This document shows, in pieces, positions 6,410-12,500 of a DNA stretch of 12,500 nt. The position numbers and the translations under genes were made by a program. Numbering within the stretch: the stretch's first letter is position 1; each line of letters begins with the position of its first letter. Source of the stretch: Nitrospinota bacterium (GTDB taxonomy: Bacteria; JADFOP01); contig JADFOP010000027.1 in NCBI GenBank assembly GCA_022562795.1, positions 1-12,500 on the forward strand. The letters are read 5' to 3'. The notes under the pieces are model-generated. The model saw only the letters and a list, made by a program, of their open reading frames with translations, was not told the origin of the DNA and did no database searches.

Positions 6410-6946
6410 GTGGCCACATCATTCAAGGCAGGTGATCGGCTTGTCGTTCCCCTCCACGGCCGTGGCGTGGTCCAGGCCGTCGAGCGAACATCCCTGCCCG
6501 ACGGCGGGGAAGAGTCGTGTTACGTCATCGCCCTGGAGGGGCGCCGGGGCGGGAAGGTCGTTATTCCAGCCGCAAGGGCGGTCGAGCACGGCCTGAGAAG
6601 ACCCATGAGCTCCAAGGAGGTGGAGGGGGTCATGGAGGTGCTGGCCGAGCCCCTGGCCGAGGACCCGGACGAGGAGGACTTCCCCTCGCAGACGGCCTTT
6701 TACGGGGAGCTGAAGGAGGAGTTGCGAACCGGCCAATCGGTGGCCCTGGCACGGGTCGTCCGCCGCGTGTACGTTTTCAGCCTCACCAATGCCATTACCG
6801 ATATCCATCTGAAGGAGCTCGATCGTTACGCAATGTCCGAGCTCGTCGATGAGCTTGCCGACGCCGATGAGACGACAAAGGCGGCGACCCTTCGCACAAT
6901 CCGCTCAACCCTGAAGCGAGCCACACCTCGGGATCTGCTCCGCTGA
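6410..6946 (+). CDS. carD: CarD/CdnL-family RNA polymerase-binding regulator
   Basis: Binds the RNA polymerase beta subunit and stabilises open complexes at promoters. Using the GTG at 6410 gives 178 residues. Residues 5-57 form the Tudor-like RNA-polymerase-interaction domain shared with Mfd/TRCF, with FKAGDRLVVPLHGRGVV (5-21), ESCYVIAL and GGKVVIP landmarks. GLRRPMS (61-67) leads into an all-helical C-terminal DNA-binding part with an acidic EDPDEED stretch near 84-90. The start is moved from ATG 6395 to GTG 6410 because GGGAGG (6397-6402) sits 7 bases before the GTG, and the ATG coincides with the predicted transcription start. Length is normal for the family. The gene is monocistronic, with a hairpin at 7006-7019 downstream. 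Confidence 0.92.
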   Translation: MATSFKAGDRLVVPLHGRGVVQAVERTSLPDGGEESCYVIALEGRRGGKVVIPAARAVEHGLRRPMSSKEVEGVMEVLAEPLAEDPDEEDFPSQTAFYGELKEELRTGQSVALARVVRRVYVFSLTNAITDIHLKELDRYAMSELVDELADADETTKAATLRTIRSTLKRATPRDLLR

Positions 6947-7005
6947 ATGACCACCCTCACCTGAGCAAACCGACCTCAAGCAACCGCTCGGCGATGGACT
7001 AATAA

Positions 7006-7019
7006 CCCGCCCTTGCGGG
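7006..7019. terminator. Small shared hairpin between converging genes
   Basis: CCCGC-CCTT-GCGGG forms five G:C pairs. It is followed by CTTGTCGTCCCTTT on the plus strand and, read the other way, by TTATTAG on the minus strand. It lies between the CarD gene and the lipoprotein gene, which converge here, so it may serve both; both U-tracts are weak. Confidence 0.5.
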
Positions 7020-7032
7020 CTTGTCGTCCCTT

Positions 7033-7647
7033 TCACGGTATGGGAATCTCGAAGACGAGTATGCGGTCATCGGCCGCGTCGTGGACGGGTACGACGACCT
7101 GACCCGTCACAAGCCGGTCTTTGTTTAGGCCGAAGAAGACGAATCCGTTGGCACGGCTCTGAGGGCCCAGAAGGCGACCGGCGAGGGATACCTCCAGGTA
7201 GCTCTGGGCGACCTCAGGGCTCGCCCTGGTGCCAAAACCTATAATACCAACGCCCACCGAGGGAGTCCCCAAGCCGCCGGCGAAGCCCCGGCGCTCGATG
7301 CCCTCTGCCACCTGGGTGACCTGCAGTCGGGGGTGGCTTTCGCCATTGGCATCTTTGAAGGTAATCTGGTTGGTGTAGACAAAGAACTTCTTCGGCCCGT
7401 CGTTCTTGAAGATAAGGTTAACGGCCAACAGTCCTTTGCGGACGAGCTCCACGCCGAAGACGGCCTTGGACTTGTCCGGGTCGGCGTAGGGATCGGCGGC
7501 GACGGTCAGACCCGCCCGGCTGGCCTTGGCCGGGTAGGCTGATGCCTCCCGTACGGCCGGCGGCGAGATGGACGGTGGCGCGCAGCCAGCCCCAGCTAGA
7601 CTGACACCCAGCACGACTGCCGCGGCTCGCATCACCAGTTGTCTCAC
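7033..7647 (-). CDS. Predicted lipoprotein of unknown function
   Basis: A 204-residue protein starting VRQLVMRAAAVVLGVSLAGAGC: short basic start, hydrophobic core and a lipidation cysteine at residue 22 preceded by GAG, a permissible though not ideal lipobox. It is therefore expected to be lipid-anchored in the cell envelope. The mature part has beta-rich segments such as VNLIFKNDGPKKFFVYTNQITFKD, which resemble an immunoglobulin-like sandwich, then a Gly-rich stretch (GTPSVGVGIIGFGT) and a final GQVVVPVHDAADDRILVFEIPIP. I do not recognise the family. The start is the GTG at 7647, with GGGAGGT 6 bases upstream, instead of the TTG at 7668. It has its own extended -10 promoter at 7679-7687 and converges on the CarD gene. 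Confidence 0.8.
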   Translation of the reverse strand: MRQLVMRAAAVVLGVSLAGAGCAPPSISPPAVREASAYPAKASRAGLTVAADPYADPDKSKAVFGVELVRKGLLAVNLIFKNDGPKKFFVYTNQITFKDANGESHPRLQVTQVAEGIERRGFAGGLGTPSVGVGIIGFGTRASPEVAQSYLEVSLAGRLLGPQSRANGFVFFGLNKDRLVTGQVVVPVHDAADDRILVFEIPIP

Positions 7648-7678
7648 GAAAGGACCTCCCTTTTCCAAGCCTACAGCC

Positions 7679-7687
7679 AGTATACCA
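7679..7687 (-). promoter_or_regulatory. Extended -10 promoter for the lipoprotein gene
   Basis: The minus strand reads TGGTATACT: a TGn extension directly before TATACT (7684-7679), about 32 bases before the GTG start. No good -35 box is seen, as expected for an extended -10 type. Confidence 0.5.
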
Positions 7688-7800
7688 GCCGCACCGCCCG
7701 GCAGGGAAGGAGGAGAGGTGAATCACGAATCGCTCAGGCGTTGGAAGGGCAGGCGCCTCTGGAAAAGGCGAGATTAAGAGGGGCCAAGGCCGACTGGCGG

Positions 7801-8349
7801 CTACTCCAGCCGCACGCTGGCCACGTGGGGGAGGTCTCGGTATTGCTCGCTGTAGTCCAACCCGTAGCCGACGACGAAGGCGTCGGGGATGGTGAAGCCA
7901 ACCCAGTCGGGCGTGAAATCCACCCGGCGCCGGGAAGGCTTATCCAGCATCACACAGGTATGTACGCTCTTGGGCCCCTTGCTCTGGATGTGCTTAAAGA
8001 GGTAGGAGAGGGTGTAGCCCGTATCGAAGATGTCGTCCACCAGGAGGACCCGCTCGCCCTCCAGGGACATGGTGATGTCTTTTAGCAGTTGGACGTCGCC
8101 GACCGAGGTGGTTTCGGCCCCGTAGGAAGCGGCGTGGACGAAGTCGAAAGTGCAGGGGATGGTGATGCGGCGCAGGAGGTCCACCGTAAAGATGACGCTT
8201 CCCTTGAGGACCCCGACGACCACGAGTCGGCCGTGGCGTTCGAACTTACGGGTTATCGCCTCCCCCAGCTCGGCAACCCGGCTGCGTAGCTGCTCCTCGG
8301 TCAGGAGGACGTCCTTCAAAGTGATTTTAGGCTGCTTGAGTGTCGTCAC
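7801..8349 (-). CDS. hpt: Hypoxanthine phosphoribosyltransferase
   Basis: Purine salvage enzyme that joins hypoxanthine (often also guanine) to PRPP, giving IMP or GMP, in the cytoplasm. All 182 residues match the normal family length. The LKG loop is at 48-50, the flexible SYG loop at 75-77, the PRPP-binding motif VLLVDDIFDTGYT at 101-113 (DD in place of the commoner ED), DKPSRR at 136-141 and the C-terminal VGYGLDYSEQYRDLP at 160-174. The start is GTG at 8349 with only a weak AGGG upstream; a promoter at 8397-8426 gives a leader of about 40 bases. It lies 104 bases behind def but has its own promoter. Confidence 0.95.
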   Translation of the reverse strand: MTTLKQPKITLKDVLLTEEQLRSRVAELGEAITRKFERHGRLVVVGVLKGSVIFTVDLLRRITIPCTFDFVHAASYGAETTSVGDVQLLKDITMSLEGERVLLVDDIFDTGYTLSYLFKHIQSKGPKSVHTCVMLDKPSRRRVDFTPDWVGFTIPDAFVVGYGLDYSEQYRDLPHVASVRLE

Positions 8350-8396
8350 GGCGATCCCTGCCCCTGAAAGAAGTAATCTCCCATTGGGATAAATTT

Positions 8397-8426
8397 AATA
8401 TAGAGCCCGCAGGTCGGATTCGTCAA
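8397..8426 (-). promoter_or_regulatory. Promoter for hpt
   Basis: On the minus strand TTGACG (8426-8421) and TATATT (8402-8397) are 18 bases apart, in the gap between the def stop and the hpt start. Confidence 0.6.
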
Positions 8427-8453
8427 GGCAGGGAGGGGAGCGGGACTTAAGGG

Positions 8454-9008
8454 TCAGGCCTGCCGGGCAGGCTCATCAGGCGGAGGGGCCGCCCAGTATT
8501 TAGCGAACTCCCGGGCGAAGGTGAGGGAGCGGAGATCCGGCATCCGGTCGAAGAAGAGGGTGGCCTGGAGGTGGTCGATCTCGTGCTGGAGCACCCTGGC
8601 AAAGAAATCCTCGGCCTTGACCGTGAGAGGCTGGCCGCCTCGGTCTAGTGCCTCGACGACGACGCTCCGGTTACGAGGCACCAGGCCTCGCAGCTCACCC
8701 GCCGAGAGGCAGCCCTCCCAGTCGGTGACCATCTCCTCGGAGGCCTCGACGATAGATGGGTTGAAGAGCACCGTTAGAGGGACCTCCCCCCGGTCTGCCC
8801 GCTCGCCGGCGGCCTCGACTACGATGAGTTGAATGGGATGGTGGACCTGGGGCGCGGCGAGCCCAACTCCTAAGTATTCCCGCATGGTCTCGACCATATC
8901 GGCGACGAGCCGCTCCATCTCAGCTCCGCCGATGAGCTCCCGTGGCACGGGCTCGGCTTCATGGCGGAGCACGGGGTGGCCTAGCTGGGCAACCTTCAGG
9001 AGAGCCAC
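8454..9008 (-). CDS. def: Peptide deformylase
   Basis: Metalloenzyme that removes the N-formyl group from new proteins. The 184-residue protein has all three family motifs. GVGLAAPQ is at 47-54, EGCLS at 98-102 with metal ligand C100, and HEIDH at 142-146 with ligands H142 and H146 and catalytic E143. The C-terminal tail is short and Pro-rich. The start is GTG at 9008, with AGGAGG 5 bases upstream. It lies 29 bases behind the dCMP deaminase fusion gene, so they are most likely one operon. Confidence 0.96.
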   Translation of the reverse strand: MALLKVAQLGHPVLRHEAEPVPRELIGGAEMERLVADMVETMREYLGVGLAAPQVHHPIQLIVVEAAGERADRGEVPLTVLFNPSIVEASEEMVTDWEGCLSAGELRGLVPRNRSVVVEALDRGGQPLTVKAEDFFARVLQHEIDHLQATLFFDRMPDLRSLTFAREFAKYWAAPPPDEPARQA

Positions 9009-9037
9009 TGACTCCTCCTACCTGGTTTCGCGCTCCA

Positions 9038-10036
9038 TTAGAAATGCAACTGACGAATGGTGATTCCGGCTTCTTTGAGGAGCGCCTGGGCGCGGGCTCC
9101 AAGGGGGTAGCTCTCGTTGTATATTACTTCGGCAATCCCGGCGTTGATTATCATCTTGGTGCACATGAGACAGGGCGAGTATGTGGAATAGAGCGTGGCC
9201 TCCCGCACGGAGATGCCGTGGTAGGCCGCCTGGGTGATGGCGTTCTCCTCGGCGTGGGAGCATAGGCATTCTTCCAGGGCGGTGCCTGCCGGGGCGAGGT
9301 CGTTGCACCGGGGGCAGCCGCCCTCGTTACAGTTGCGGGTTCCCCGGGGGGTGCCGTTGTAGCCGGTGGAAATTATGCGCCGGTCTTTGACGACGACGGC
9401 CGCCACCCTGCGCTTGATGCAGTTTGAGCGGTTGGAGACGACCTGGGCGATGCTCATGAAATACTCATCCCACCCGGGACGTGTGGACCCCTGGAGCAGC
9501 GAGCCGACCAGCCGGTCGATTCGTCCGTAGAAGACCTCCAGAGTCGAGTCGTTCGCAACGATGTGGTCGGCCATCTCCTCGCAAGGTATAAGCTGCTGGC
9601 CTCCCGCCTCAGTGCTTTCGAGCTCGGCCTCCTCGAGCGTTCTGAAGGCCTCCAGGCTCTGAGCCTCGGCCTCGCGGCCTCGCTCCAGGTTGCGCTCGAA
9701 GCGGACCTCAAGAGGAGCCCCCACGGCGACCAGGATGAAGCCCTCGCGGCTTCGAAGCGCCTCAACCTCGGCGGGGTGGCGAATTGAGTCGATTACGTAG
9801 TGCTTGTTGGGAGCCAGGCGGGCCAGGATCCGCTCGGCCAACACCGCCGGACCGTAGGTGGCCCTAAGCTCCCTTCCCGCCTCGATTAAGCGCTCTCTCG
9901 TAATCGGCTCTCCGCTGGTGCGGAGCTCCTCTCGGATGACGTCAGAGAGAGAGTGTGCCTCGAAGCTCTTACGGGCCAAGTAGTCGGCCATGGCGCCTTT
10001 GCCGGCGCCATTTCGTCCTGTCAGACCGATAATCAT
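9038..10036 (-). CDS. Fusion of a P-loop nucleotide-kinase-like domain with dCMP deaminase
   Basis: 332 residues in two parts. Residues 1 to about 180 resemble dephospho-CoA/NMP kinases: MIIGLTGRNGAGKG P-loop (G7 to K13), VIDSIRHPAEVEAL (81-94) as the second conserved strand, and an Arg-rich lid-like segment near 111-125. The residue after GKG is Ala15, where adenylate-kinase-type loops carry Thr. Residues 187-332 are a complete zinc deaminase: RPGWDEYFM, IISTGYNGTPRG (221-232), NCNEGGCPRCN (235-245) with extra zinc-type cysteines, HAEENA (H261, E263) and PCLMC (C289, C292). It converts dCMP to dUMP for thymidylate synthesis; the N-terminal part may bind a nucleotide as a regulator or be a kinase. 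The ATG at 10036 has no clear Shine-Dalgarno. The gene lies between the FYDLN gene (49 bases) and def (29 bases), probably in one operon. Confidence 0.9.
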   Translation of the reverse strand: MIIGLTGRNGAGKGAMADYLARKSFEAHSLSDVIREELRTSGEPITRERLIEAGRELRATYGPAVLAERILARLAPNKHYVIDSIRHPAEVEALRSREGFILVAVGAPLEVRFERNLERGREAEAQSLEAFRTLEEAELESTEAGGQQLIPCEEMADHIVANDSTLEVFYGRIDRLVGSLLQGSTRPGWDEYFMSIAQVVSNRSNCIKRRVAAVVVKDRRIISTGYNGTPRGTRNCNEGGCPRCNDLAPAGTALEECLCSHAEENAITQAAYHGISVREATLYSTYSPCLMCTKMIINAGIAEVIYNESYPLGARAQALLKEAGITIRQLHF

Positions 10037-10085
10037 AGCAGCACGGACCGAGGCGTCGTCCTTGTGGCTCCCTCGGCTAGTAGGG

Positions 10086-10361
10086 CTAAAGTTCCTTTTC
10101 TACCTCTTCTACATATTCATCGGAGACAACTTCTTCTTTGTCCTCCCCCGGTTCATCAGGCTCTTCGAATATATCGTTTTCGGTTTCTTCATCGACCGTG
10201 GCCTTTGAGACCCGACTCTGGCGTGGGGGGCGGGCCTCTTGGGTGGTCTCACGCTGGTCGACGCCGCAGCGAGGACAGAGGGGCTCGGGGCGATTGAGGT
10301 CGTAAAATTTGCATCCGCAAGAGTGGCAGGTGTAGCGATCTCCCCAATCGGGCTTGACCAC
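10086..10361 (-). CDS. FYDLN-type zinc-ribbon protein with acidic tail
   Basis: A 91-residue protein with a four-cysteine zinc ribbon: C12/C15 in CHSC and C29/C32 in CPRC, with the FYDLN signature at 19-23. After residue 45 it is low-complexity and strongly acidic, the arrangement of the TIGR02300/FYDLN_acid family, known from Alpha- and Deltaproteobacteria. Function of the family is unknown; a nucleic-acid or protein adaptor is possible. The start is GTG at 10361 with AGGAGG 8 bases upstream. It is probably the first gene of an operon with the dCMP deaminase fusion and def. Confidence 0.88.
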   Translation of the reverse strand: MVKPDWGDRYTCHSCGCKFYDLNRPEPLCPRCGVDQRETTQEARPPRQSRVSKATVDEETENDIFEEPDEPGEDKEEVVSDEYVEEVEKEL

Positions 10362-10398
10362 CGCAATTCCTCCTAGGGTGGGGGCCCTTCCGACGTCT

Positions 10399-10428
10399 TT
10401 GAGCAGGTCATCGGAGGGGCTCTAATAC
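10399..10428 (+). promoter_or_regulatory. Weak plus-strand promoter candidate ahead of the terminator
   Basis: TTGAGC (10399-10404) and TAATAC (10423-10428) are 18 bases apart. A start near 10435 would give a transcript of only about 45 bases ending at the terminator. This may be coincidence. Confidence 0.25.
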
Positions 10429-10448
10429 GAGGTCACAGCCTCTATAAC

Positions 10449-10479
10449 AGAGTTGCGCCGCGGGGCGCAACTCTTTTTT
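10449..10479 (+). terminator. Strong intrinsic terminator facing the plus strand
   Basis: AGAGTTGCGCC (10449-10459) pairs with GGCGCAACTCT (10464-10474): eleven perfect base pairs with loop GCGG, followed directly by a T-run (10474-10479). On the minus strand the stem has only GTTATAG behind it, so it should stop plus-strand transcription best. Both neighbouring genes are on the minus strand. Confidence 0.75.
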
Positions 10480-10494
10480 CTACCCTCTTCGCTA

Positions 10495-10510
10495 CCCTTC
10501 CGAGGAAGGG
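10495..10510. repeat. Perfect inverted repeat behind yfcE
   Basis: CCCTTC-CGAG-GAAGGG gives six base pairs with a four-base loop, between the yfcE stop and the terminator at 10449-10479. There is no U-run in either direction, so it is more likely an RNA 3'-end stabilising hairpin than a terminator. Confidence 0.4.
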
Positions 10511-10560
10511 GCGAGCCGACCATCAGCGTCCGGGCTCTGGGATGCCGGTCGCCGTATCGG

Positions 10561-11049
10561 TCACCGTAGGGAGTCTTCCAGTAAGTGGATTGCGGCCTCG
10601 AGGCCGTGCTCGGTAACCTGCAGGAGGGCCACTGAGCGCTTCCATCCGAAGCGCTGCCGGCCTGCGTAGCCCGGGTTGAGGTAAAGGACCCCGTCCTGGT
10701 GGCGGGCCAGGGGAAGGTGGGTGTGGCCGAAGACGAGGGCGGCGTGCTTGCGCTCTTCCAGGAGCGCCCCGATCTCCTCTGGGAGCCGCTCCGGCGGCCC
10801 CGCCTGGTGGGTCATGAGGAGGAGATGTCCTTCCAGTGAGACCTCGTCAAGCGGCGGGTATCGGTCGGTCAGGGGGGGCCCGTCTATATTGCCCACGACG
10901 GCTTTGACCGGCGCAAGGGCCTCAAGGTCGGTGATTATCGTCTCGTCTCCGATGTCGCCGGCGTGGAGAATCAGCTCCACGCCCTCGAATACCTGGAAGA
11001 CTCGGGGGTGGCAATGTCCGTGAGTGTCGCTGATAACGCCTATCTTCAC
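10561..11049 (-). CDS. Metallophosphoesterase of the YfcE/MJ0936 family
   Basis: Cytoplasmic two-metal phosphodiesterase; relatives cleave small phosphodiesters, with the natural substrate unclear. The 162-residue protein shows the full set of metal motifs in order: SDTHGH (D8, H10), AGDIGD (D32), GNIDG (N54, D56; the usual form is GNCD), MTHQAG (H81) and FGHTH (H109, H111). The start is the GTG at 11049, with GGAGG close upstream, instead of the TTG or ATG codons a few residues earlier. Promoter at 11119-11147. Its neighbours give no hint about substrate. Confidence 0.92.
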   Translation of the reverse strand: MKIGVISDTHGHCHPRVFQVFEGVELILHAGDIGDETIITDLEALAPVKAVVGNIDGPPLTDRYPPLDEVSLEGHLLLMTHQAGPPERLPEEIGALLEERKHAALVFGHTHLPLARHQDGVLYLNPGYAGRQRFGWKRSVALLQVTEHGLEAAIHLLEDSLR

Positions 11050-11118
11050 GAAACCTCCAGACTCTATGCAAGACATTGAATTCTGAAACGGTCTCCCGCC
11101 TGTGGTGGGGGAGGCTCA

Positions 11119-11147
11119 ATATTAGCGAAATCCTAGGTGACTGGCAA
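11119..11147 (-). promoter_or_regulatory. Promoter for the phosphoesterase gene
   Basis: On the minus strand TTGCCA (11147-11142) and TAATAT (11124-11119) are 17 bases apart, about 70 bases before the GTG start. The -35 box is 12 bases from the G-quadruplex motif at 11160-11180. Confidence 0.6.
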
Positions 11148-11159
11148 GGTCGAAACAGC

Positions 11160-11180
11160 GGGGGACGGGGCGGGGCGGGG
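11160..11180 (+). other. G-quadruplex motif behind the siroheme reductase gene
   Basis: Four guanine runs of at least four bases (5, 4, 4, 4) are separated by loops of only AC, C and C on the plus strand. This is a very tight four-tetrad consensus. It begins 13 bases beyond the reductase stop codon and lies on the template strand for that gene's transcript. Folding is inferred from sequence only. Confidence 0.7.
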
Positions 11181-11193
11181 ACGCACTGAGCCT

Positions 11194-12500
11194 TCAAGCG
11201 CGATTCGGGTGGTTGTAGGTCTTTTTCATCAGTTCGGTGGTTTCGGGGTCCTGCTTCAGGTGCTCGATGATGGCTTCCATGCCGGTTCGCTGATGAAAAT
11301 ATCCCAACGTCTCGCCGGGGTTTCGGTTGGCTAAGAAGAATTGAAAGAGGGTTTTGGTTACAGTGACGACCTCGTCCCGCGGCGTTAATATTAAATAATA
11401 TTTGCCACTCGAATCGGATAGAGATAGGCCCTGATGCCTGCCGTCTTCAGTCCCCATAAGCTTTAGTTGGTATCGGTTTTTCGCAGACCCGACCCACCCG
11501 ATCGCCTTCGTTGCCGGACGCGAGCATTGGGCCTCACACCCGCTCATCCCAATGGACTCCTTAAGGTCTCCAAAGCCCAACGCCTCCAGTTCGCCGATTA
11601 GGGAGGGGAGAAACTTCTCGGAATCCGTAAAAGCCAGACCACACGTGTTGAGCCCGACACAGGCTACGGATGATTTTCTCAACGTTGAGTAGGGCTTCCC
11701 ATTTACCTTCCCATACCCGAACCGGTGCATGTCGGCTTCAAAGTCATCCCTTGCATCTTCGGGGATGTCGGTGAACAGGAGATGTTGGTTCGGCGTGTTC
11801 ATGAGTTTGATGGGGTAGGTTTCCATGAGGTGGCGAACCATGGTCTTCATCTCACCATTTGGTCCATCGATGATTCTCCCGTTCTCGATAAAGGCCCCGT
11901 ATGTAAACAATCCATTCGATGGTTGCCTCATCCACCCGTGATGGAGGTCCCGGTCTCCATAGTCCAGGCGGGGGTCCGGTGGCTCAAACTCGACCTTCAA
12001 GCTTCTTACTTCGTTTTGGAACCATTCCATCCCCATTTTAAGGAGGACGTATTTGATCCGGGCCCAATATCGGTTTTGCCTATCACCCCATTCCTGATGG
12101 ATTCGGACAATCGCGTCCAGGCCCTCGAGCAGGTCTTCTTTGCGAAAGATGCCGATGGGCTCGCCGAGAGAAGAAATGGTCGGTTTGCGATTCTTCTCGC
12201 CCTGGCCGCCGCCGATATAGACCTGAAAGCGCTTGACTTCGCCGTTATCCAAGACGGGTGCAACCCCAATGTCCTGGGCGCGGAGCTCGACGCAATTATC
12301 GGGTACCCAACACCCCGATGCTTCGTCGAAGTGAATCGCAGAGAAGCTGATTTTAAATTTCCTGTTCAGCAAGTTTCTTCCATATTTAAAACGCTCGTCG
12401 GGCGTTCTCATATACTTAGGGTCAACCGCGATGACGGCAATATGGGCTTCGGCGGGAAGGCGGAAATATCGTCCAGACCGGTTGGCCATTGCATGGGCGT
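11194..12500 (-). CDS. Siroheme nitrite/sulfite reductase, C-terminal part, N-terminus beyond the window
   Basis: Siroheme and [4Fe-4S] enzyme that carries out six-electron reduction of sulfite to sulfide or nitrite to ammonia. The frame is open to the window edge; the Met at 12489 is probably internal because family members are clearly longer (about 500-600 residues or more). Counting from that Met, the first repeat region includes RNLLNRKFKISFS (38-50) and FQVYIGGGQG (88-97). The cluster/siroheme cysteines are C277 and C283 (C-x5-C, ACVGLNTCGLA) and C318 and C322 (C-x3-C, MSGCEAQC), so the cofactor site is intact. GCEAQCSRP resembles the GCPNGCARP of ferredoxin-type sulfite reductases more than the GCPNSCGQ of nitrite reductases, although the Pro-Asn is replaced. 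GETLGYFHQRTG (392-403) is a typical end. I lean to sulfite reductase without certainty. No hairpin terminator follows; a G-quadruplex motif does. Confidence 0.88.
   Translation of the reverse strand, partial: AHAMANRSGRYFRLPAEAHIAVIAVDPKYMRTPDERFKYGRNLLNRKFKISFSAIHFDEASGCWVPDNCVELRAQDIGVAPVLDNGEVKRFQVYIGGGQGEKNRKPTISSLGEPIGIFRKEDLLEGLDAIVRIHQEWGDRQNRYWARIKYVLLKMGMEWFQNEVRSLKVEFEPPDPRLDYGDRDLHHGWMRQPSNGLFTYGAFIENGRIIDGPNGEMKTMVRHLMETYPIKLMNTPNQHLLFTDIPEDARDDFEADMHRFGYGKVNGKPYSTLRKSSVACVGLNTCGLAFTDSEKFLPSLIGELEALGFGDLKESIGMSGCEAQCSRPATKAIGWVGSAKNRYQLKLMGTEDGRHQGLSLSDSSGKYYLILTPRDEVVTVTKTLFQFFLANRNPGETLGYFHQRTGMEAIIEHLKQDPETTELMKKTYNHPNRA

Noticed and set aside
7735-7775. CGCCT...AGGCG hairpin behind hpt as a terminator
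   Set aside because: Five pairs with a seven-base loop and a C-rich tail without a T-run; too weak to call.
1-12500. Mobile elements, CRISPR arrays, phage genes or a defence island
   Set aside because: No transposase, integrase, regularly spaced repeats or defence-type proteins are visible; all confident genes are core or envelope functions.

Overview
The window reads as a stretch of bacterial chromosome of high G+C content, with ordinary housekeeping and repair genes and no phage, transposon or CRISPR signature. An outer-membrane beta-barrel gene, a lipoprotein gene, a FYDLN-type zinc-ribbon protein, a CarD-type regulator and a selenocysteine-containing SelD together suggest a Gram-negative lineage near the former Deltaproteobacteria or a related candidate phylum. 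That placement is inference. Shine-Dalgarno sites are strong, GTG starts are frequent, and most transcription units have a readable sigma70-like promoter, usually with 17-base spacing.

Left part (1-5069), all on the minus strand. It holds the 5' part of selD with an in-frame TGA (selenocysteine) and a strong SECIS-like hairpin, a lexA-dinB SOS pair, a citrate-transporter/NhaD-type antiporter with a histidine-rich periplasmic N-terminus, and an unrecognised 217-residue protein built from two copies of one domain. The last two may be co-transcribed.

Middle part (5070-6946). A roughly 460-base intergenic region carries an excellent promoter for a plus-strand outer-membrane beta-barrel protein, which ends at a strong terminator. 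A second promoter then drives a plus-strand CarD/CdnL-family RNA polymerase-binding protein. A shared hairpin at about 7006-7019 separates this plus-strand block from the minus-strand genes to the right.

Right part (7033-12500), all on the minus strand. In transcription order it holds a siroheme nitrite/sulfite reductase cut by the window edge, a YfcE-type phosphoesterase, a probable operon of FYDLN zinc-ribbon protein, kinase-like/dCMP deaminase fusion and peptide deformylase, then hypoxanthine phosphoribosyltransferase and a lipoprotein, each of these last two with its own promoter. Nucleotide metabolism (dCMP deaminase, Hpt) and protein maturation (Def) dominate.

Points of most interest are the selenoprotein SelD, the P-loop/dCMP deaminase fusion, the duplicated-domain unknown, the likely CTG start of dinB, a very tight G-quadruplex motif behind the siroheme reductase, and a strong plus-strand terminator lying between two minus-strand genes. 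I found no clearly new multi-gene system.
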